From positions 248,001 to 312,000 of the forward strand of contig NZ_UXAV01000042.1 of NCBI RefSeq assembly GCF_900609045.1: 64,000 nucleotides of DNA, in the 5' to 3' direction. The stretch comes from Filibacter tadaridae. Its GTDB lineage: Bacteria; Bacillota; Bacilli; Bacillales_A; Planococcaceae. Below, one piece after another: positions 53,583 to 61,512 of the stretch (positions within the stretch are counted from its first letter, which is position 1; each line of letters starts with the position of its first letter). The position numbers and the translations under genes were made by a program. Below the pieces are notes generated by a model. It had not been told where the DNA came from and did no database searches. It saw only the letters and a program-made list of their open reading frames with translations.

Positions 53583-54458
53583 ATGAAAAAATACGGGGAA
53601 ACGGTAAGAAGGATCAGGGAGCAAAAAGGATATACGATGCAACAGTTGGCTGAAGGTATCTTATCTGTATCATTTTTATCGAAATTTGAACGTGGTGAAT
53701 CGGATATTTCACTTAGTTACATCATACGTCTATTAGAAAGGCTCTCTCTCACTTTTGAAGAATTCTTTTATCTACATGATAGTGTTGGTCCTGGAGAACT
53801 TGAACATTTCTTTGATAAGGCGAACGAGGCGTATGTCAATCGTGACTTGGAGCAATTAACGCAGTTAAGGAAAATAGCTCTTGATAAGTGGGAGATACAT
53901 GGCTTGGAAACATTTCGTTGTAATTTAGTAATGTTAGGTGTTTACGAATGTATTATACGCGGTGAAAAGACAACTTCTACTGGCGATAGTCTTGAATTTT
54001 TGTATGCGTATCTTTTTGAGGTGGAGATTTGGGGATATTATGAACTAAGATTGTATAATTCCACGATGTTCCTTATGCCGCCGGAAATGGTTATAACGCT
54101 TTCAAAAAATGCCTTTGAAAAAAGCTCCCGTTTTGGAAAGCTGAAAAAGACCGACAAAACTATCATTGCAATTCTCATGAATACACTTACGTACATGATG
54201 GGAGGAGCGGTACCTTACGTGGAACAATACAAGGTCTTCCTTGGTTATTTGGAAAGTCTGGATATCCCGGAAGATGACCTTTATATCAGAAATACACAAC
54301 TGCAAATAAAAGGAATTTATGAAATAAAAATCGGTAATCGGGTAAAAGGTATTGATATGGTCCAAAAAACTATTTCTATTTTTACCGACCTGGGATCAAA
54401 TGAGCTCGCAGCTACTGCAGAAAATTATTTAAATATTGTGTTGGATGAAAAGAAATAA
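53583..54458 (+). CDS. Rgg/GadR/MutR-family transcriptional regulator
   Basis: A 291-residue regulator. An N-terminal XRE-type helix-turn-helix (YGETVRRIREQKGYTMQQLA, then SVSFLSKFERGESDISLSYI) is followed by the tetratricopeptide-like Rgg C-terminal domain. Rgg proteins often respond to short peptides. ATG at 53583 behind AGGAAGGAAG; the in-frame sequence upstream lies in the divergent promoter region. It is one of very few plus-strand genes in the array and is divergent from the amidohydrolase. Confidence 0.9.
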   Translation: MKKYGETVRRIREQKGYTMQQLAEGILSVSFLSKFERGESDISLSYIIRLLERLSLTFEEFFYLHDSVGPGELEHFFDKANEAYVNRDLEQLTQLRKIALDKWEIHGLETFRCNLVMLGVYECIIRGEKTTSTGDSLEFLYAYLFEVEIWGYYELRLYNSTMFLMPPEMVITLSKNAFEKSSRFGKLKKTDKTIIAILMNTLTYMMGGAVPYVEQYKVFLGYLESLDIPEDDLYIRNTQLQIKGIYEIKIGNRVKGIDMVQKTISIFTDLGSNELAATAENYLNIVLDEKK

Positions 54459-54518
54459 TGATTGCGTAACTGAGGGTTTCAATTTCAAACTCCTTCTTTT
54501 TTAAAAAAGTCTTTCTAC

Positions 54519-54577
54519 CATCCGGAGCTGCACGATAGGGCGCTATTCACTTTCAAGAAGTGCACCCGTTTCTGGAA
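54519..54577 (-). repeat. Cassette repeat R30
   Basis: CATCCGGAGCTGC left (diverged), AGGGCGCTATTCAC centre and AAGTGCACCCGTTTCTGG right. Follows the R24 type at its right end. Confidence 0.7.
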
Positions 54578-54585
54578 AACAGTTA

Positions 54586-54903
54586 TTATGAATAACTATC
54601 TTCCTTCTTGCTATAAATTTCATAAGCAAAATAACCAAATAACATACCCATTCCAGGTCCCCAAGCAATTGCAGATAGAAAGGAAAAGGGGGTAAGTATG
54701 CTAAGAAGTATAGCAACAGCCAAACCAATCATCATTCCGGATGGTATTAAACTATCTAATAAATTTTGAGCACTTTTTGTTTTTTTCTTACCCAGAGTTC
54801 CTTTCTTATACTTATGTTTCATTCTTAGAATTACAAATACTGCAATCCCACCCACTATTGCAACTGGCAGTACAATACGCGCAATTTCCAAAGATAAACC
54901 CAT
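54586..54903 (-). CDS. Small membrane protein, unknown
   Basis: A 105-residue protein with three or four helices (LEIARIVLPVAIVGGIAVFV, LIPSGMMIGLAVAILLSILT, AIAWGPGMGMLFGYFAYEIY) and a basic loop (MKHKYKKGTLGKKKTKSAQ). ATG behind AGGAGGG. No family recognised. R30 is nine bases from its stop. Confidence 0.72.
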   Translation of the reverse strand: MGLSLEIARIVLPVAIVGGIAVFVILRMKHKYKKGTLGKKKTKSAQNLLDSLIPSGMMIGLAVAILLSILTPFSFLSAIAWGPGMGMLFGYFAYEIYSKKEDSYS

Positions 54904-54958
54904 ATTATAACCCTCCTTCCTTTCGCTTTTTTAGTTGGTTCAATTTCAACATAGTTTA

Positions 54959-55026
54959 TTCCGTTAAATGGCCCTTTTACTGAACAGGCGCAAATCCTTT
55001 TTCAAGAATCGCGCCTGATTATGGTA
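54959..55026 (-). repeat. Cassette repeat R31
   Basis: TTAAATGGCCCTTTTACTGAAC left and CAGGCGCAAATCC centre, AATCGCGCCTGATTATGG right. R2-like at the left. Confidence 0.85.
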
Positions 55027-55087
55027 GATATATTATCCTCAATTACTTCTTTGAATTAAAAAAATTCATACTTAACACCCTAGCATA

Positions 55088-55657
55088 TTACTTTTCTTTT
55101 AACATTGAATACTTCCGATAGGCTTTATAGAAACTGTTACCAAGAACAATAACCAGAAGTGCGGGAAACAACTTCAAAAGGACAAATGGGGTTTCAAATA
55201 GAAATGCTTTCCAAAATAATGCACCTTTCATACTCCAAAGACCTTCAAAATATAATCCTGAATGATTCTTGTAAAGCATATAAGAAAAAAATAAACACAG
55301 CATACCCAGCCCAAATGAATAACCCATTAATCTTTTATAATAATTACCCTTTGATTGGCGGTCCGAGAAGATTTCATTTTGATCATCATCTTCTTTTTGC
55401 CAATACCGTATTCCACCCAGCCAGTACCCCTTTATATAGATCCAACCAAAATCTTCATATATCCCTTTGTATTCCTCGAACTTTTTCTTAGGTAAATAAT
55501 CTTGATAATCAAGTCGCATAACATGTCTTTTGTCAGTTTTTTTGAAAGTGTATATTCCTAATCCACTAATATTTGTACAGCGATAGCCTTTTTGTAATTG
55601 CTCGTTCAGCCATTGCTCTTCTTTTTCCATATTAAAATACATGTTAAACTTCTTCAT
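55088..55657 (-). CDS. DUF2812 membrane protein
   Basis: A 189-residue protein of the DUF2812 family. A soluble N-terminal part (FNMYFNMEKEEQWLNEQLQK, YTFKKTDKRHVMRLDYQDY, IYEDFGWIYIKGYW) is followed by two or three membrane helices. DUF2812 proteins are usually paired with PadR regulators, as here. ATG at 55657 nine bases after GAAGGGA; it overlaps the PadR gene by 14 bases, so the pair is translationally linked. Confidence 0.86.
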   Translation of the reverse strand: MKKFNMYFNMEKEEQWLNEQLQKGYRCTNISGLGIYTFKKTDKRHVMRLDYQDYLPKKKFEEYKGIYEDFGWIYIKGYWLGGIRYWQKEDDDQNEIFSDRQSKGNYYKRLMGYSFGLGMLCLFFSYMLYKNHSGLYFEGLWSMKGALFWKAFLFETPFVLLKLFPALLVIVLGNSFYKAYRKYSMLKEK

Positions 55658-55961
55658 TTGATTCACTCCCTTCGTACAATGATAAAATATGCAATAGCCT
55701 TTCTTGTTCCATTTTCAAAATGGCGCTTCCTTCTGTCGTTATCATATAAATTTTTCTCCGACCTGAATTTCCAACAGGTACGATCCAACCATGTTTATTC
55801 AAGTTTTCAATTGCACCATATAATGTACCAGCCGCTAAAATAGCAGTACCATTACTTATTTTTTCTATCTTCTGCATTACGGCATAGCCATGAAGTGGTT
55901 CACGTAGGGCTAATAAAATATAATGCATGGTTTCAGACAACGGCAATAATTTATGTTTCAT
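55644..55961 (-). CDS. PadR-family transcriptional regulator
   Basis: A 105-residue PadR winged-helix protein (LPLSETMHYILLALREPLHG, ILAAGTLYGAIENLNKHGWI, GRRKIYMITTEGSAILKMEQ). PadR proteins are repressors, often of drug- or stress-responsive genes. ATG at 55961 behind GGTGAG. An inverted repeat-like AGTTCAACT and TATAGTTCGAC sequence lies upstream near 55980-56030 and could be its operator (inference). It is co-transcribed with the DUF2812 gene. Confidence 0.9.
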   Translation of the reverse strand: MKHKLLPLSETMHYILLALREPLHGYAVMQKIEKISNGTAILAAGTLYGAIENLNKHGWIVPVGNSGRRKIYMITTEGSAILKMEQERLLHILSLYEGSESNEEV

Positions 55962-56095
55962 ATTCTCACCCTCTATCCAGTTCAACTATATAGTTCGACT
56001 TTATAACAGATTAATACAGTTCAACTGAATAGTCAACTGCATTTTTTTAAATTCTTCGAGAGAACATAAAGTAAAGCCTTTAGGCAAAATTTTTA

Positions 56096-56139
56096 TCCGA
56101 AAAAGTCGATTTCCTTTATGTAGGAAAATCGACTTTTTG
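56096..56139. terminator. Bidirectional terminator hairpin
   Basis: AAAAAGTCGATTTCCT pairs with AGGAAAATCGACTTTTT; T- and A-runs on both sides. It lies between the PadR promoter region and repeat R32. Confidence 0.8.
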
Positions 56140-56149
56140 TATTAATCTT

Positions 56150-56222
56150 GTTCAATTAAATGGCCCGATTAATACAATACTGGCGCTAATCCTTGTTAGG
56201 GAAAAGCACCCGTTTATGGAAA
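56150..56222 (-). repeat. Cassette repeat R32
   Basis: TAAATGGCCCGATTAATAC left, ACTGGCGCTAATCCTTG centre, AGGGAAAAGCACCCGTTTATGG right; shares 34 of 35 centre-right bases with 50587 by eye. Confidence 0.9.
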
Positions 56223-56242
56223 TGGGTTCCATTTCCATATGC

Positions 56243-56689
56243 TCAGACATATTTTTCTGGTATGTACAACCGCATATAAAGATAACCATCCTCCATATCG
56301 TCTGTTATTTCAAAGCCTATGTTGCTCCAAAACTTTTGTGCGGTTATATTTTCTAGATTAACTGGTAAGGAAATCCTACTTGCATTGTATTCTTTCCACA
56401 AATATTCAACACAAAGCCTAGCCGCTGCTGATCCATAGCCTCTTTTTTGAAAACGGCTATCTATCATAAAATTTATGATTTGGGGGTTATTTTCGCCAAT
56501 ATACATTAAAACATAGCCCACCATCACATTATCAGCATAAATTGCAAAGGGGCGTGAATCATCATAAAGCACCCACGCTTCGGCTAAAGACCACGCTACA
56601 GGGTCTACAAAGTCCACATTGGTATCAGTTGTATGCAAGTTTAAACATTCTTCATAATTGTCCCTATTAATTTTTCTTAACTCCACCAA
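56243..56689 (-). CDS. GNAT acetyltransferase
   Basis: A 148-residue GNAT. MIDSRFQKRGYGSAAARLCV is the acetyl-CoA motif and FWSNIGFEITDDMEDGYLYM the C-terminal part, with LRKINRDNYEECLNLHTTD at the start, as in diamine acetyltransferase-like (spermine/spermidine) proteins. TTG at 56689 chosen, eight bases after GGAAGGTG. Last clear gene of the array before glmS. Confidence 0.86.
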   Translation of the reverse strand: MVELRKINRDNYEECLNLHTTDTNVDFVDPVAWSLAEAWVLYDDSRPFAIYADNVMVGYVLMYIGENNPQIINFMIDSRFQKRGYGSAAARLCVEYLWKEYNASRISLPVNLENITAQKFWSNIGFEITDDMEDGYLYMRLYIPEKYV

Positions 56690-56849
56690 AGAAATATCAC
56701 CTTCCAAACATAGTTAAGGATGTTTAATGTAAATAATTCAACTTTTAAAATGGAATTAGCAAATAAATCTTAATACAACCTAGAAATCCTAGAACTTAAT
56801 GCTCCAATTGATTTTGAATCAGTTCTCCATGATAATAGTCATTCATATA

Positions 56850-56907
56850 GTCGCATTGCACCACTTTATTATTATAGCTCTATGCCACATAATCGCCCGA
56901 TTGCGGT
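56850..56907 (-). repeat. Cassette repeat R33 (right half)
   Basis: GCTCTATGCC...ATAATCGCCCGATTGCGG keeps the right box only; this marks the far edge of the array. 56708-57039 otherwise contains no gene apart from the glmS terminator. Confidence 0.5.
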
Positions 56908-56930
56908 ATTACCCTATATTACTTTTACCA

Positions 56931-56968
56931 TAAAAAACCCCTTTAGACAAATTACATCTAAAGGGGTA
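56931..56968 (-). terminator. glmS terminator
   Basis: ACCCCTTTAGA pairs with TCTAAAGGGGT; on the minus strand the stem is followed by TTTTTT. Confidence 0.88.
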
Positions 56969-57039
56969 AGACGTTGCAACATTCTTATAAACATCTTGAC
57001 TTTGTTTTAAACATCGCATCTAAATTTTTAAGCCACAGT

Positions 57040-58842
57040 TTATTCCACTGTAACAGATTTCGCGAGATTCCTTGGTTTGTCGACGTCGCAATCTCGCTGA
57101 AGCGCTGCATAGTAGCTTATCAATTGTAAAGGGATGATGGCTACAAGTGGTGTTAGGTATGGATGCACTTTTGGTAACACGTATCGATCGCCCTCTTCTT
57201 CCATTCCTTCCATTGAAAGTATGCAAGGGTTGGCTCCTCGTGCAACAACTTCTTTTACGTTTCCACGGATGTTTAAGCTCACCGCTTTTTGCGTAACAAG
57301 CGAGAAGACAGGTGTCCCTTCTTCTATTAAAGCAATGGTACCGTGTTTTAATTCCCCGCCTGCGAAACCTTCTGCTTGAATATATGAGATTTCCTTGAGC
57401 TTTAATGCCCCTTCCAAGCTAACGTAGAAATCAAGATTGCGCCCGATGTAGAATGCGTTTCGTGAAACTTCCAGGAATTCATGCGCAATTTTCTCCATTT
57501 CTTCTTTCGAATCCACTAGCGTTTGAATTGCATTTGCAACGATTCCAAGCTCTTTCTTCAAATCAAAATCAACTGTTTTCCCACTGTCTTTTGCTGCAAC
57601 GTATGCGAATAGTGCAAGAACAGCAACTTGCGCAGTGTATGCTTTCGTTGACGCTACAGCTATTTCTGGGCCAGCATGTAAAAGTAATGTGTAATCTGCT
57701 TCACGGGAAAGTGTAGATCCTGCAACGTTAGTAACTGTTATAGTCGGATAGCCCAATGCCTTTGTTTTCACTAAAACCTGTCGGCTATCCGCGGTCTCAC
57801 CGGACTGCGTGATGAATAAAAATAACGGTTTTTTTGAAAGTAATGGCATGTTGTACCCAAATTCACTTGAAATATGCACTTCGACTGGAATTCCAGTGAT
57901 TTTCTCGAAATAGTATTTGCCGACAAGACCTGCGTGATAGCTTGTGCCTGCCGCGATAATATAAAGACGATCTGCATAATTGACGGCTTGTAAAATTTCT
58001 GCGTCTATCGCTAGTTCACCTTTCTCATTTTCATATGCTTGAAGAATTTTGCGAACGACATTTGGCTGTTCCTCAATTTCCTTCAACATATAATGCGGAT
58101 ACATCCCTTTTTCAATATCGCTCATATCGAGCTCAGCTGTATAGGGCGCGCGTTCAATCTGCGTACCATCCAATGTTTTAATGGTAACTGCTTCTTTCCG
58201 AACAAGTACCATTTCTTTATCATGCAATTCCACGAATTGGTTTGTTACCTGTAGCATTGCCATCGCATCGGAAACAACCACATTAAAGTTTTCACCAACA
58301 CCTAGTAGTAACGGACTTTTATTTTTCGCTACGAAAATAATGTCTGCTTCCTCTGCATCCAACATTGCAATCGCATATGAGCCATGAAGTAATGACAGCG
58401 TATGGCTGAAAGCCATTTCAGTAGTCAATCCATCTTCTACAAATTTCTCAACAAGTTGGACAATGACTTCTGTATCCGTGTCGGATTTCATTGAAACGTT
58501 CTGTAAATAATCTCGTTGTAAGTGATGATAATTCTCGATGACACCATTGTGTACAAGCGAAAAACGACCGGATGTACTTTGATGTGGATGTGCATTTTTT
58601 TGATCTGGTATGCCATGAGTTGCCCAACGTGTATGACCTATTCCTGCCTTCGATAGTAGAGATGAATCGACGACTTTTCGAAGATCAGCAATTCGTCCTT
58701 TTTCTTTCAAAACAGTAACGCCTTCATCTGTATGAAGTGCAATTCCTGCTGAATCATAGCCGCGGTATTCCAGCCTTTCCAATCCTTTTAAAAGAATCTC
58801 TTTTGAATCATTTTCCCCGATATATCCTACAATTCCACACAT
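57040..58842 (-). CDS. glmS: Glutamine-fructose-6-phosphate aminotransferase
   Basis: A 600-residue enzyme making glucosamine-6-phosphate, the entry to peptidoglycan precursors. The mature catalytic Cys1 is in MCGIVGYIG. An N-terminal glutaminase domain (GHTRWATHG) is followed by two SIS domains ([19 protein letters not shown] and [21 protein letters not shown]) and the terminal [11 protein letters not shown]. Start is the ATG of MCGIVG, not an upstream in-frame codon. Expression is controlled by the glmS ribozyme in the leader. Confidence 0.97.
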   Translation of the reverse strand: MCGIVGYIGENDSKEILLKGLERLEYRGYDSAGIALHTDEGVTVLKEKGRIADLRKVVDSSLLSKAGIGHTRWATHGIPDQKNAHPHQSTSGRFSLVHNGVIENYHHLQRDYLQNVSMKSDTDTEVIVQLVEKFVEDGLTTEMAFSHTLSLLHGSYAIAMLDAEEADIIFVAKNKSPLLLGVGENFNVVVSDAMAMLQVTNQFVELHDKEMVLVRKEAVTIKTLDGTQIERAPYTAELDMSDIEKGMYPHYMLKEIEEQPNVVRKILQAYENEKGELAIDAEILQAVNYADRLYIIAAGTSYHAGLVGKYYFEKITGIPVEVHISSEFGYNMPLLSKKPLFLFITQSGETADSRQVLVKTKALGYPTITVTNVAGSTLSREADYTLLLHAGPEIAVASTKAYTAQVAVLALFAYVAAKDSGKTVDFDLKKELGIVANAIQTLVDSKEEMEKIAHEFLEVSRNAFYIGRNLDFYVSLEGALKLKEISYIQAEGFAGGELKHGTIALIEEGTPVFSLVTQKAVSLNIRGNVKEVVARGANPCILSMEGMEEEGDRYVLPKVHPYLTPLVAIIPLQLISYYAALQRDCDVDKPRNLAKSVTVE

Positions 58843-58867
58843 ATTTTTTCCTCCGTTGTTTGCAAAA

Positions 58868-59090
58868 TAAGCAACACTTAACCGCACTTCACCAATACTT
58901 GTGAAGTGCTCGTTTAGAATGCTTGTTGAATTTCGCCTTTTTGCTTCTTTGTCCGTTCAATCACTTAAACGTTTTACAAGCAAAAAATACAATCGGGCAA
59001 TGTCGATCGGGAGGCATCCGCCGAAAATTCGATACTCCTCCACCTCGTCTACTGAAGATGAACGACGTCAATTTCTTCAGTACTGGCGCT
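58868..59090 (-). ncRNA. glmS ribozyme/riboswitch
   Basis: On the minus strand the leader has AGCGCC at the start of the ribozyme, then GACGAGGTGGAGGA, TATCGAATTTTCGGCGGATG and CCTCCCG, the conserved glmS core, ending with a stem (GCACTTCAC/GTGAAGTGC). The predicted self-cleavage is before the G at 59089. Glucosamine-6-phosphate is the known cofactor, giving feedback loss of the mRNA. Confidence 0.97.
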
Positions 59091-59161
59091 TTAATTGTTT
59101 TCCGTTTTTTTACGTGCGATTTTTCCTCCTTATTACACGGTGACTAGTAGCCAACCTTGTT

Positions 59162-59191
59162 ATCATACAGAATCTGTAGTTTTTTTGTCAA
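59162..59191 (-). promoter_or_regulatory. glmS promoter
   Basis: Minus-strand TTGACA (59186-59191) and TATGAT (59162-59167) are spaced by 18 bases, about 70 bases before the ribozyme core. Confidence 0.8.
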
Positions 59192-59265
59192 TGTATAAAT
59201 GATGGTGGACAATTTAAAAGGACCGGATTGTTTACCAGTCCTTCCCATAAGTATTCAGCAATTCA

Positions 59266-59595
59266 CTACTTTCCTGATTCAATAAGGGTTGCAATATTCC
59301 CAGCGTCAATCACTTTTTTTGGATAAAGCTGATACAAATCCTCCAATTGAAGTGTTAGCTCTTCTAATTCGGAGGCCCCGTAGAACGGATACTTATAATA
59401 GATTGAACCTTGTTCAGTTTCCACTAGTATCGTCAACACTTGAAGTTTATTTGTTCCAACTGTATCCTCGTCAGATAGTAGTGTTTCTTCAGGGACTTGA
59501 TTTGCCTGATTCACAAATACAATACCGGTATTGTCCTCAGAATAGACTGACTGTGCAAACTCTTGAAGCTCTATTATAGATGCAGCTTGTTTCAA
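59266..59595 (-). CDS. Uncharacterised 109-residue protein
   Basis: A soluble, acidic protein (SIIELQEFAQSVYSEDNTGI, LSDEDTVGTNKLQVLTILVE, YKYPFYGASELEELTLQLED). TTG start behind GAGGAGG. I recognise no family. It lies upstream of glmS on the same strand, with the speE/speB remnant on its other side. Confidence 0.68.
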   Translation of the reverse strand: MKQAASIIELQEFAQSVYSEDNTGIVFVNQANQVPEETLLSDEDTVGTNKLQVLTILVETEQGSIYYKYPFYGASELEELTLQLEDLYQLYPKKVIDAGNIATLIESGK

Positions 59596-59752
59596 CTGAA
59601 TTCCTCCTCAATTCATGCCCTATCCATCTGTTCCCTAAAAGATGCGCAAAATAACCGTATTTTGCTGTTTTGATCCCAACAGTTGAAAAAGTAGTTCTTG
59701 CTTTTTGAATGTACGCAATCGAAATGTTTAAAGTCGTAAAGGAGTGCTGACA

Positions 59753-59824
59753 ATGAACGTTTGGTATACAGAAGAACATACACTGCGTGTCCTGTCTTCC
59801 ATGAACTGCTGTAGGCCATGCTAG
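59753..59824 (+). pseudogene. speE remnant (first codons)
   Basis: AAAGGAGTGCTGACA precedes ATG 59753, which encodes MNVWYTEEHT, the start of Bacillus-type spermidine synthases. After residue 10 the frame is unrelated and stops at 59824. A deletion appears to have removed the rest. Confidence 0.55.
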
Positions 59825-59958
59825 ATCTTAGTGAGCCCAACATTGTAGGGGTTGGTGACGTTAATGAGTTATCCCCTATTTATGACCAAAGCGGTGTCTC
59901 TACAGCAGTCGCCTGCAAAATATTGCGGGAATTATTACTACTACTTCAAACGAACTAG
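59824..59958 (+). pseudogene. speB (agmatinase) C-terminal remnant
   Basis: The frame encodes VGVGDVNELSPIYDQSGVST followed by AVACKILRELLLLLQTN and stop, the end of agmatinase (PxYDxSGxTAxxAxxxxREL block). The manganese-site aspartates are missing. With the speE start just before it, this is the collapsed relic of a speE-speB operon. Confidence 0.62.
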
Positions 59959-60180
59959 TTGAATCCTTTAAAAGTAAGTGCCTGTATATTTTCAATGTGT
60001 GGATTAGCTCTACTGTGGCGTAAAGGGCACTTTCACCATATTATATGAAAACTTGTAATCCACATATTAGTAGAATGTATATTATAGTGGTACTCATTTG
60101 TATTTCTGCGTTACGCAAAGGAATCGCAGGGAATTTTAATCCAGACAGCATTTTAATCTATTTCCAGAGGAGTGATTCTT

Positions 60181-61134
60181 TTGACAAAGAAAGTGCTTTT
60201 ATTCGGGGATATAGGAATCGATGATACAGTAGCCTTAATTTACGCCCACCTGAATAATGAAATTGATATTGTTGGTGTTGTTGCAGACTATGGGAATGTT
60301 TCTAGGGAAGATGCAATCGATAATATTCATTATTTATTTGAAACGTTTGACTTTCCCAAAGAAATCCCCATCATATGGGGGGCAGAGGTGCCTTTGACGG
60401 CGGAGCAACCAACGTACTACCCGGAAATTCATGGTATTCACGGTCTTGGCCCAATCGTACCCAATGATCATGAATTGGTTATAGAAAATTTCTTTCAGAT
60501 CGTGGAAATAATTAAAAAGTATAAAGATGAATTGATCATCGTAAATGTGGGTCGACTGACTTCCCTTGCCACGATGTTTATTCTTTATAAGGATTTAATG
60601 AAGACTGTGAAGGAATTCTATATTATGGGGGGCGCTTTTTGGGTTCCCGGAAATGTTACCGCTGTTGCAGAAGCAAACTTTCATGCCGATCCCGTTGCTG
60701 TAAAAATCGTGCTTTCCTATGCTCATAATGTTACAATAATCCCTTTAAACGCAACACAAAAAGCAATTGTCACACCTGAAATGGTCGACTATATAGACTA
60801 CTATGGCAAGACTAAAATCTTGAAACCTTTAATGGATTATTATTATAACTTTTATAAAGAACGGGATTCCGCTATCCAAGGAGGCCCAGTACATGATGCA
60901 CTTACTCTATTGGCTCCAATACACCCCGAAATATTCACATATAAGTCCTACCCCGTTAAAATCAGCCAACAGTTAGAAGGGATTACGAGGGGACAAAGTA
61001 TTGCCGATATAAGACCCTATATCCAAGTTAATAAAAAACAAAAAAAACACCGCATCGCTTTTGACATGAATTATGAGCGCTTTTTCCATAACTTTATATC
61101 TGTCATGATAGGCGAACACTATAAAAATGGATAG
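60181..61134 (+). CDS. Nucleoside hydrolase family protein
   Basis: A 317-residue inosine-uridine-preferring nucleoside hydrolase-like protein. The N-terminal metal-site segment is LLFGDIGIDDTVALIYAHL, then YNVGRLTSLAT-like (IIVNVGRLTSLATMF), IMGGAFWVPGN and NFHADPVA, and a late GGPVHDALTLL with the final metal Asp. The canonical DxDxGxDD is FGDIGIDD here, so the first Asp is replaced by Phe. Base specificity unknown. TTG start eight bases after AGAGGAG; single-gene transcript. Confidence 0.86.
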   Translation: MTKKVLLFGDIGIDDTVALIYAHLNNEIDIVGVVADYGNVSREDAIDNIHYLFETFDFPKEIPIIWGAEVPLTAEQPTYYPEIHGIHGLGPIVPNDHELVIENFFQIVEIIKKYKDELIIVNVGRLTSLATMFILYKDLMKTVKEFYIMGGAFWVPGNVTAVAEANFHADPVAVKIVLSYAHNVTIIPLNATQKAIVTPEMVDYIDYYGKTKILKPLMDYYYNFYKERDSAIQGGPVHDALTLLAPIHPEIFTYKSYPVKISQQLEGITRGQSIADIRPYIQVNKKQKKHRIAFDMNYERFFHNFISVMIGEHYKNG

Positions 61135-61265
61135 TTTTTATCAACACAATGGATACAAGAAGTTGTAATCTCCCTAGTCTATTGTTCACCAAAAATCCCA
61201 TTAAAAAAGACACCCACAGTGGAAACTAGTTATTTCTTTGTTCATGTCCTACTTTGGTGGAACCA

Positions 61266-61366
61266 GCGTAGGCGCCTTAAAAGGGGTAGCCGAAGCCACA
61301 AGACTGACGGCGAAGCTGTCTGGCTTGTGGCGGGAGGCATCCCCCGAGCGCCGTAGCGGATAGAAT
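61266..61366. repeat. Three-copy palindromic repeat, copy C (inverted)
   Basis: Reads as the inverse of copy A: GGCGCCTTAAAAGGGG, GTAGCCGAAG, GCGGGAGGCATCCCC and GAGCGCCGTAGCGG. It forms a long hairpin and lies upstream of the YisP-like gene. The rest of 61135-61512 shows no gene. Confidence 0.75.
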
Positions 61367-61512
61367 GCGATTTTCCATTCCGCCTGATAATATTCCAGTG
61401 CAATTCATTATTCCGACAAAATACCTGACCAATTGAGATGCTTTCACTATCATTCCAAGCGGAAATTATATAAAATAGAAGAAACGTTTCTGACAGAACT
61501 GGAGATGTAATT

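Noticed and set aside
24167-56907. Calling the repeats canonical attC sites of a class integron
   Set aside because: The mirror-symmetric RYYYAAC/GTTRRRY box pairs are not consistently present and no IntI is visible; only the overall arrangement is integron-like.
24167-56907. Reading the repeats as ordinary Rho-independent terminators
   Set aside because: They lack T-runs after the stem, and direct boxes at both ends are conserved beyond any hairpin; true terminators in the window look different.
24167-56907. CRISPR array
   Set aside because: Repeat spacing is gene-sized and irregular, copies are diverged, and no cas genes are present.
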